From CAYLLT01 sp964591605 (GTDB lineage Bacteria > Planctomycetota > Phycisphaerae > UBA1845 > PWPN01), in NCBI GenBank assembly GCA_964591605.1, contig CAZQEN010000048.1, forward strand, positions 1-30,165: DNA of 30,165 nt. Direction: 5' to 3'. The notes under the pieces are model-generated. The model was not told the origin of the DNA and searched no databases. It saw nothing but the letters and a program-made list of their open reading frames with translations. Shown one piece after another: positions 1 through 5,911 of this stretch. The translations under genes were made by a program, and so were the position numbers. How positions within the stretch are numbered: position 1 is the stretch's first letter; every line of letters starts with the position of its first letter.

Positions 1-180
1 CTGACGGGCGGGAAGACAGGGCTCGATCGCCATCACCAGGGACATCTCAGCCGCGACCTCAGGCAGCGTCTCGCTGACGGGCGGGAAGACAGGGCTCGAT
101 CGCCATCACCAGGGACATCTCAGCCGCGACCTCAGGCAGCGTCTCGCTGACGGGCGGGAGGAGAGGGCTCGAGGGCGATC
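1..180. repeat. 73-bp tandem repeat at contig end
   Basis: Two identical 73-bp units lie at 1-73 and 74-146, each starting CTGACGGGCGGGAAGACAGG. A third, diverged and truncated unit starts at 147 and fades by about 180. There are no variable spacers, so this is not a CRISPR array. Its position at the first base of the window suggests the contig stopped inside the array. Any open frame through it is incidental. A perfect 12-bp palindrome (GCCGGCGCCGGC, 201-212) follows in the otherwise featureless stretch before the hydrolase stop codon. Confidence 0.9.
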
Positions 181-371
181 ATACGTGCGAGCGAGGCATT
201 GCCGGCGCCGGCTCGACGGGCGGGGAGCGCTGGTGCTGCGCGCGGCGCCCGAACCATCGGTCGGATCCCCTTCACCACGGGGGCATCATACCGGGGAGGC
301 CGTCCAGTGAGAGACGGGTCCACAGGATGAATACGTCGGATCCCGGCAACCATCGTGCGGTGCGGCGGGCT

Positions 372-1400
372 TCAGGGGGGGAGCGGGGTTTCCTCAATGG
401 AGCAAAGGCCGTGCTGGAGGAAGCGGCGGACGAGGTCGGTGAAGCGGGCGGGCTGGTCGAGGATGACCTCGTGGGCGGAGTCGGGGACGATGACGAGGCG
501 TGCGTCGGGCAGGTGCTGGCGCAGGAAGGCGGCCTCCGGGAGCAGGTGGATCTGGTCGTTGTCGCCCCAGATCAGGAGGGCGGGCACGCGGATCTGGTCC
601 ATTCGGGAGCGGCAGGAGTGGTAGAAGATGCTCTTGAGGGCGCGTGAGGCGGCCCGGCCCGCGGGAGCATAGGCGGGCAGATCGGCCATGAGGGCCAATT
701 GGTGCATGAGCAGGCGCCGGGAGACCTCGCCGTTGCTGCTGACGATGTCGCGGTAGATCTTCGGCCAGTTGCGGCGGAGATGCTCGATGACGATGGGGTC
801 CTGCCAGATGGTGGCCAGGCCGATGACGGCGAGGATGCCGGGCTCGGGCCAGGCGCCGCAGGAGCCCATGAGCACGAGGCGGTTGACGCGCTCGGGGTGA
901 TCGATGGCGATGAGCATGGCCAGGTGGCCGCCGAGCGAGCCGCCCATGAGCGTGGCCCGCTCGATCCCGCGGGCATCCATGAAGGCGACGATCTGATCGG
1001 CGATCCAGGGGAGATCGTACTTCACATCGGGCTTGTCGGACTTGCCGAAGCCGGGCGGGTCGACGGCGACGACGCGGCAGACCTCGGCCAGGCCGGGGAT
1101 GACGAGCTGCCAGTAATCGATGGAGGTGCCCAGACCGGGAATGATGAGGATCGTCTCATCCCCCTGGCCCAGCTCCTGGTAGCAGAGGCGCAGCGAAGGG
1201 GGATCGCCGTTGCCGGGTTGTCTGGACCGCGAGCCGTTCCCGTACGAGGATCGGTCGGCGGCCGGAGCGGGGAGCTCGATGTACTGCTCGCCCAGCGCGT
1301 AGCGGTACTGCTGCACGAGGGCGTCGTTGCGATACGGGCGCAACTGCAGATCCGCGCACGAACAGCAGAAGAGAGCGACGGCCAGCCCGGCACCAGTCAT
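372..1400 (-). CDS. alpha/beta-hydrolase lipoprotein
   Basis: Serine hydrolase of the alpha/beta fold, probably anchored on a membrane. About 342 residues from the ATG at 1400. After a hydrophobic stretch with a lipobox-like CSC, the oxyanion-loop region IIPGLGTSIDYW is followed by VDPPGFGKSDKP, the nucleophile elbow GGSLGG, a cap region, the acid strand LLIWGDNDQIHL, and the catalytic His in PDSAHEVILDQP. Substrate cannot be told. The ATG at 1400 leaves no basic residues before the hydrophobic core; an in-frame TTG at 1439 adds an Arg-rich n-region typical of a lipoprotein signal peptide and may be the true start. Neither candidate has a well-placed Shine-Dalgarno. The frame stays open far upstream through the low-complexity tract, but that extension is not protein-like. 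Confidence 0.88.
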   Translation of the reverse strand: MTGAGLAVALFCCSCADLQLRPYRNDALVQQYRYALGEQYIELPAPAADRSSYGNGSRSRQPGNGDPPSLRLCYQELGQGDETILIIPGLGTSIDYWQLVIPGLAEVCRVVAVDPPGFGKSDKPDVKYDLPWIADQIVAFMDARGIERATLMGGSLGGHLAMLIAIDHPERVNRLVLMGSCGAWPEPGILAVIGLATIWQDPIVIEHLRRNWPKIYRDIVSSNGEVSRRLLMHQLALMADLPAYAPAGRAASRALKSIFYHSCRSRMDQIRVPALLIWGDNDQIHLLPEAAFLRQHLPDARLVIVPDSAHEVILDQPARFTDLVRRFLQHGLCSIEETPLPP

Positions 1401-1721
1401 GAGTTGGCGGGTGCGAATGATGGTCCTCCGCGTGTTCAATGAAGCCCGTGCTGATGGGAAAGGATGATCACCGACTGCTGCATTCCGAAGCTCACACACA
1501 TCACCCGGTCGAGCCTGATCGGGTCGGTCCGGCCGCCAAGCCGCTCCCCCCCTGCCGGGATGCCGCCGCCCATCGGGGCGGGCGGCGTAGTTTACCGACG
1601 GCCGGGGGTTGCGGGGTGCGGGACATTCCGGAGCCGGCCGAGGCCCGATCGGCGTCATTCGACGCGTCATGCTGATGAGGTGCGGGGTGTCTGTCAACAG
1701 CGCGGGAGGGTCCGTCACAGA

Positions 1722-1895
1722 AGGGTGTGCCCAGGTTTCCTGGAGCGGTGTGAGTAGGTCCCTTCTGCCCTTGACAACCATCCTCGTCAAGGGTCTGCCG
1801 GAAGGGACCTTGCGGTGACGCAGTGACCCAATCCAGGTCCCGCCCGGCAGGCGGGACCTACTGCAGGCCGTCTCCCGGAGTACTGGGCACACCCT
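1722..1895. repeat. nested palindromic element A (REP/BIME-like)
   Basis: Three levels of inverted repeat are visible. The outer arms are AGGGTGTGCCCAG (1722-1734) and its complement (1883-1895). Inside, GTAGGTCCC (1754-1762) pairs with GGGACCTAC (1853-1861). Within that are two hairpins: 1756-1765 with 1801-1810, and 1835-1844 with 1850-1859 around a CGGCA loop. The first hairpin carries a 30-nt insert (1770-1799) bearing its own hairpin (CCCTTGAC 1768-1775 with GTCAAGGG 1786-1793), and TCTGCC occurs on both sides of the insert. Each unit begins or ends with GTAG/CTAC, the foot typical of REP sequences mobilised by RAYT transposases. No transposase is present in the window. The same architecture recurs at 17650-17797. 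Confidence 0.75.
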
Positions 1896-1935
1896 GACAG
1901 AGTCGGCGGGGTGGGGAGGCTCGCACGGGCAGCGT

Positions 1936-2007
1936 GGGGGGGGGGGGGGGGGGGCCCCCCCCCGCCCCCCCCACCCCCCCCCACACCCCCCCCCCCCNNN
2001 NNNNNNN
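1936..2007. other. G/C homopolymer tract and 10-N assembly gap
   Basis: A run of about 19 G is followed by C-rich homopolymer blocks up to 1997, then ten N (1998-2007). Long G-then-C runs beside a gap are typical of short-read or scaffolding error. The sequence here should not be taken as biological, and frames read through it are meaningless. The rest of 1401-2180 holds element A, a 25-nt dispersed repeat (2042-2066) and the promoter candidate for the two-component system. Confidence 0.85.
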
Positions 2008-2041
2008 CGGCTTCGCTGCGCGAAGCCGACGCTGCCCATGC

Positions 2042-2066
2042 CACCCGCCGAAAGCGTCACGCACCC
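2042..2066. repeat. 25-nt dispersed repeat, copy 1
   Basis: The 25 bases beginning CACCCGCCGAAAGCGTCAC match 21294-21318 at 22 of 25 positions in the same orientation. Both copies are intergenic and lie near the 5' end of a gene, the response regulator here and pyruvate carboxylase there, although those genes are on opposite strands. Function unknown. Confidence 0.5.
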
Positions 2067-2087
2067 GCGCCGGTGGAGATCCGCAGT

Positions 2088-2115
2088 TTGCGTGGCGGGT
2101 CGGGTCGCGTAGACT
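2088..2115 (+). promoter_or_regulatory. possible promoter for the two-component system
   Basis: TTGCGT (2088-2093) and TAGACT (2110-2115) are spaced by 16 bases, weakly like -35 and -10 boxes of a housekeeping sigma factor. They lie about 65 bases upstream of the response regulator start and just ahead of a short leader reading frame. This rests on hexamer similarity only. Confidence 0.25.
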
Positions 2116-2127
2116 GCAGGAGAGCCG

Positions 2128-2196
2128 ATGCGCGCGGGCCGGGGGAGCGGCGGCGCGCAGACCGCCGGACGCACACATTCATGGATCGATTGCTGA
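2128..2196 (+). CDS. possible 22-residue leader peptide overlapping the response regulator start
   Basis: An ATG at 2128 sits five bases after GGAG (2119-2122), a better Shine-Dalgarno than the response regulator itself has. The frame encodes 22 residues, rich in Gly, Arg and Ala, and stops at 2196, 15 bases beyond the regulator's ATG at 2181 in another frame. That arrangement would allow translational coupling. No homology is recognisable, and a chance open frame in GC-rich DNA is equally possible. Confidence 0.25.
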   Translation: MRAGRGSGGAQTAGRTHSWIDC

Positions 2197-2879
2197 CCAT
2201 TCTGATCGTGGAGGATGACCCCGTCATCGGGAGCGCGCTGGTCGAACGTCTGAACCAGGAGGGGTTTGCACCGCACCTGGTGAGCACGGGCACGCGGGCC
2301 ATCGAGTTCGTTCAGCATTCGCGGCCGGACGTGGTTCTGCTGGACGTGATGCTGCCGGACGCGGAGGGGTTTGATGTGTGCCGGCGGCTTCGCGAGAAGA
2401 GCGCGCAGCTTCCGGTGATCATGCTGACGGCGCGGGATGCGGTGGAGGACCGGGTGCGCGGGCTCGACTCGGGGGCGGACGACTACGTGACCAAGCCGTT
2501 CTCGTTCGAGGAGCTCATCGCCCGGATCCGGGCGCTGTGGCGGCGTTCGAAGCCGGCGAAGACGTCGACCCCCCTGCAGTTCGGGGCGCTGCACCTGGAC
2601 CCGGCGTCGATGGAGCTTCGGATCGGCAGCCGCCGCGAGACGCTCACCGTGCGGGAGTATGCGGTGATGGAACTGTTCATGAAGCGGCCGAACGAAGTGC
2701 TGAGCCGGGCGGAGATCTTCGAGAACGCGTGGGACCAGACGTACCGCGGCAACAGCAACATGGTGGACGAGTACGTGAACTACCTGCGTAACAAGACGCA
2801 GGCGGAGGGGGAGCCGAAGATGATCCACACGGTGCGCGGCAAGGGCTACTGCCTGCGCGAGCCGACCACTTCCGACTGA
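2181..2879 (+). CDS. OmpR/PhoB-family response regulator
   Basis: Cytoplasmic transcription regulator of 232 residues. The N-terminal receiver domain (about 5-120) has the acidic pocket E11-D12-D13, phosphoacceptor D55 in LLDVMLPD, T83 in IMLTARD and K105 in YVTKPF. A C-terminal winged-helix DNA-binding domain (about 130-228) includes LTVREYAVMELF and ends with the typical IHTVRGKGYCLRE. The sensor kinase begins nine bases downstream on the same strand, so the two form an operon. The ATG at 2181 is chosen because the receiver domain begins immediately after it; no strong Shine-Dalgarno precedes it. Proximity to the RND efflux cluster suggests metal-responsive control of efflux, by analogy with CusR/CzcR, but no binding site has been identified. 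Confidence 0.95.
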   Translation: MDRLLTILIVEDDPVIGSALVERLNQEGFAPHLVSTGTRAIEFVQHSRPDVVLLDVMLPDAEGFDVCRRLREKSAQLPVIMLTARDAVEDRVRGLDSGADDYVTKPFSFEELIARIRALWRRSKPAKTSTPLQFGALHLDPASMELRIGSRRETLTVREYAVMELFMKRPNEVLSRAEIFENAWDQTYRGNSNMVDEYVNYLRNKTQAEGEPKMIHTVRGKGYCLREPTTSD

Positions 2880-2888
2880 CGGGCGACC

Positions 2889-4712
2889 ATGGCCACGATC
2901 CGCACACGCTTCCGCGGGATGTTCGCCATCTGCATCACGCTGCTGCTGGTGCTGTGCTCGCTGGCGATCTGGTTCTGGGCCCGGTACATCATTCACCAGC
3001 AGGCGGAGATCTTGATCCAGCGGGACGTGAACCGGCTGGCGACGGAGATCGCGTGGCAGCCGCAGCTCGAGGCGTTCGAGCTGCTCACGTCTCCGGCGGC
3101 GCTGCGGAACACGCTGTCGTCGCAGTACTGGCAGATCAGCGATGCGGAGGGCCGCATCGTCTGGAAGAGCGACACGTGGCGGGGGTACAAGGGCGCGATT
3201 CCATTCGGGGCCCTGAGCCAGGCATCACCGGCGTTCGAGGTGCCGTCGCCGACGGAGCCGACGGGGATGCTCGCCAGCGCGCGTGATGTGAGGATCGACG
3301 AGAGTTCGAGCCGGACAACAGATCTGCCCGAGGCCGTGCGGCGGACGCTGAGCGAGGTCGCGCCGAACCAGGAGATCGTCGTTGCAGAACTCGAGTACGA
3401 GGACGACCAGTTCAAGTATGAGGTGATCACGCGTCAGGGCGAGGTGCTGGTGGAGCTGGAGATCAGCGAGGGGGGCCGGCTGCTGCGGGAGACGCGTCAT
3501 CCGGTTCCAACGGCGCTGCCGCTTCCGGTGCGGGAGGCGTTCGAGCGGGCTCATCCGGGGGCGAAGATCGATCTTTGGCGGGCGAGCCCGGGATACCTGC
3601 TGTTCATCGTGACGGGGACGGGGAAGGACGGCGTGACGATCCGCGAGGCGGTCAACTCGTCGGGTCAGCCGGTGGCGCTGTCGTTCCCGGACGAGGGTGC
3701 GGGCCGGCCGGTGGGTCGCTTCCGCATCCTGGTGGCCGACGAGCAGCAGTGGCGTCACGGGCTGTTCCTCAAGATCGGGTGGACGCTGGCGGGGGTGTGC
3801 GGGAGCGGGCTGATCGCAGCGTGGCTGCTGTCGGTGTGGCTGGCGGACCGGGCGCTGCAGCCGATGGGCGAGATCGCCCGGAAGGCGCGGATGATCGATG
3901 AGCGGCGTCTGTCGGACCGGCTCGAGGGCGGGCACAAGCAGGATGAGATCGGGTTGCTGGCTCAGGCGATCAACGGGATGCTCGACCGGATCGAGCGGGC
4001 GTTCGAGCGGCAGCGGCGATTCGCGCGGGACGCGTCGCACGAACTGCGAGGCCCGCTGACGGGCCTGATCTCGCAGCTCGAGCTCGCCCGCGGGCAGCTT
4101 GCGGCGCCGGGGCCGGCGACCGCGCACCTGGACCGTGCGCTGGAGCGCGGGCAGCGGCTGCGCGACCTGATTGACAAGCTGCTGCTGCTGGCGCGTCAGG
4201 AGTCGGACCAGCCGGTGAGCATGCGGGACGACATCGACATCGACGAGTGCATGGCGAACGTGGTGGCGGAGTTCCCGGACGGGCAGCGTGAGCGGTTGCG
4301 GGTGACTCGGGTGAACGGGCACGGGGAGGCGCGGTTCGTGCACGGGAACGAGGAGCTGCTGCACGCGATGTTCCGGAACGTGGTGGACAACGCGCTGAAG
4401 TTCAGCGGTGCGGGGCGGCCGGTGCAGGTGGCGATCGAGTCGAGCGACGGGTATGTGGGCGTGGAAGTGCGGGACCAGGGGCCGGGGATCCCGAGCGCGG
4501 CGCGGGACCGCATCTTCGAGCCGTTCGTGCGGCTGCGCGACTCGGCGACGGCGCCGGTGGAGGGTTCGGGGCTGGGGCTCTCGATCGTCAAGTGGATTGC
4601 GGACCTGCATCAGGCGAAGGTGCAGGTGGCGAGCGAGCCGGGAGAAGGGACGCGGTTCCGGATCGTGCTTCCGGAGGCGAGGGAGGGTCACGAGCCCGAT
4701 TCGACGGGCTGA
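2889..4712 (+). CDS. sensor histidine kinase with PepSY-like periplasmic repeats
   Basis: Inner-membrane sensor kinase of 607 residues. TM1 spans about 10-33. A periplasmic region follows, then TM2 (about 292-316), HAMP (about 317-369), the dimerisation domain with H384 in ARDASHELRGPL, and the ATPase domain with N-box NVVDNALKFS (497-506), DQGPGIP (529-535), RIFEPFVR and GSGLGLS (559-565). The periplasmic part contains two similar segments, about 145-205 (starting LPEAVRRTLSEV) and 208-270 (starting ALPLPVREAFERAHPGAKI), which resemble PepSY-type repeats. This arrangement is seen in some heavy-metal sensor kinases. It is the cognate partner of the response regulator just upstream. The ligand is unknown; metal or envelope stress is plausible from the neighbouring efflux genes. 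It is convergent with birA. Confidence 0.94.
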   Translation: MATIRTRFRGMFAICITLLLVLCSLAIWFWARYIIHQQAEILIQRDVNRLATEIAWQPQLEAFELLTSPAALRNTLSSQYWQISDAEGRIVWKSDTWRGYKGAIPFGALSQASPAFEVPSPTEPTGMLASARDVRIDESSSRTTDLPEAVRRTLSEVAPNQEIVVAELEYEDDQFKYEVITRQGEVLVELEISEGGRLLRETRHPVPTALPLPVREAFERAHPGAKIDLWRASPGYLLFIVTGTGKDGVTIREAVNSSGQPVALSFPDEGAGRPVGRFRILVADEQQWRHGLFLKIGWTLAGVCGSGLIAAWLLSVWLADRALQPMGEIARKARMIDERRLSDRLEGGHKQDEIGLLAQAINGMLDRIERAFERQRRFARDASHELRGPLTGLISQLELARGQLAAPGPATAHLDRALERGQRLRDLIDKLLLLARQESDQPVSMRDDIDIDECMANVVAEFPDGQRERLRVTRVNGHGEARFVHGNEELLHAMFRNVVDNALKFSGAGRPVQVAIESSDGYVGVEVRDQGPGIPSAARDRIFEPFVRLRDSATAPVEGSGLGLSIVKWIADLHQAKVQVASEPGEGTRFRIVLPEAREGHEPDSTG

Positions 4713-4784
4713 GGGCGGGGGGAGACGGGACGGCCGGCGGATCGAGGACCCGTCGCCGAGGGCCGTTCTCTGATGGAAGACCCT

Positions 4785-5795
4785 TCACCTGCGCCGGGCT
4801 TTATCTTCTGTTAAAATCCTTACAGTTCCAGAAACCACTACATCGATTGTTCCTCTGTTCACCAGCACGAGGCGGCCGGCGGTGTCGAGCCCCCTGCAGT
4901 GGCCGGTGACGGACGGACAGCCGGGGCCATGCGAGACGTGCACCCGCCGTCCAACGAGCAGGTGATGACGGTCGTACTCGTTCAGGATGTCGCGGGCATC
5001 GGTGCGGGAATGGCGTCGTCCCAGGAGATCGAGCAGATGGGCGGCGAGGGTCTGCAGGACCCGGCGGGGGTCCAGCCGCTGCGGCGCGACTTCGCGGAGC
5101 GAGGCGAGGCGGGGTCGGAGACGGGCCGGGACGCGCGCGGGAGCGATGTTGAGGCCGATGCCGATGAGGTCGACGCGGCGACGGCGCTCGCAGAGGATGC
5201 CCGCGAGCTTACGCTCGTCGAACATGAGGTCGTTGGGCCATTTGAGGAGCACGCGGTCGCTCCGGGTGAGGTCGAAGACGGCGCGGCGGAGGGCGACGCC
5301 CGCGTAGAGCGGGACCTGCTCGATGGGTACGGCGGGGTCGGACTTGAGGGCGAAGGTGGCGGTCAGGCAGCCGGGGCCGGACCACCAGGTATTGGCGCCG
5401 CGGCCGCGGCCGGCGGTCTGGCGGGCAGTGAGGACGATGGCGGGCGGTCGGAGCTGGCCGCGGGCGAGGAGCAGCCTGGCGTGGTCGCTGGTGCTGGGGA
5501 GGGCGGGGAATTCGTGGAGGGTGAATGGGCCGACGCGGCGTGGAGGCGGGGCCTGATCGCCGGGGGGAGAGCCGGGGGCTGGGCGACGTAAGCGGTTGTC
5601 AGAGCGGAGCTTGGACGCGGTTTTGGCCCGGCGGGCCCGGACGGGGACGAGCGGATTGGGTTCGTTTTGCGGTTTGTCCGTTGCCCGTTGTCGGTGGTTC
5701 GCGGTCGAGGTCCGGGCAGGAGAATTGGGTTCGATTTGCACAATCCGCTTTGGGACGGGCGGATTGGGTTCGTTTTGCGCCGGCGTGGCTGGCAT
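4785..5795 (-). CDS. birA: biotin--[acetyl-CoA-carboxylase] ligase
   Basis: Attaches biotin to carrier lysines via biotinyl-AMP. The catalytic core begins near residue 90 and shows the biotin/ATP loop GRGRG (129-133), KWPNDL (185-190), KLAGIL (196-201) and GIGLNI (212-217), followed by a C-terminal SH3-like domain. There is no N-terminal helix-turn-helix, so it looks like a monofunctional (group I) ligase. Residues 1 to about 85 are instead a Pro/Asn/Arg-rich segment translated from the DNA repeat at 5651-5778. No ATG, GTG or TTG is in frame between 5795 and the catalytic domain, and GAGG lies nine bases upstream of the ATG, so this extension appears to be translated. A likely substrate, pyruvate carboxylase, is encoded at 17805-21257. 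About 115 bases separate its start from the czcA stop. Confidence 0.9.
   Translation of the reverse strand: MPATPAQNEPNPPVPKRIVQIEPNSPARTSTANHRQRATDKPQNEPNPLVPVRARRAKTASKLRSDNRLRRPAPGSPPGDQAPPPRRVGPFTLHEFPALPSTSDHARLLLARGQLRPPAIVLTARQTAGRGRGANTWWSGPGCLTATFALKSDPAVPIEQVPLYAGVALRRAVFDLTRSDRVLLKWPNDLMFDERKLAGILCERRRRVDLIGIGLNIAPARVPARLRPRLASLREVAPQRLDPRRVLQTLAAHLLDLLGRRHSRTDARDILNEYDRHHLLVGRRVHVSHGPGCPSVTGHCRGLDTAGRLVLVNRGTIDVVVSGTVRILTEDKARRR
5651..5778. repeat. three-copy interspersed repeat inside the birA 5' end
   Basis: Related 20-mers occur at 5651-5670, 5721-5740 and 5759-5778, sharing the core ATTGGGTTCG followed by T- or A-TTTGC. The offsets are 69 and 39 bases, both multiples of three, so in the birA frame they give QNEPNP, QIEPNS and QNEPNP. 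An inverted repeat, CAATCCGC (5741-5748) with GCGGATTG (5759-5766), lies within. The pattern looks like a mobile or recombinogenic repeat that has entered the gene start. Confidence 0.7.
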
Positions 5796-5911
5796 CTGAA
5801 GGTACCTCGCTGGGGGTGCCGGGCGCGGGTCAGGAGCTTGAGGGGCCTGATGCCGCGCGGAAGGGCGCCTCGATCAGGACTATAACACGGCGGGCGCTCC
5901 GGAGGGGGATG

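Noticed and set aside
1936..1997. G-quadruplex or regulatory homopolymer
   Set aside because: Adjacent to a scaffold gap and composed of near-pure G then C runs, so an artefact is more likely.
1401..2996. Long minus-strand frame extending the hydrolase upstream to 2996
   Set aside because: It crosses the homopolymer tract and gap and lies antisense to the response regulator; its composition is that of an antisense shadow.
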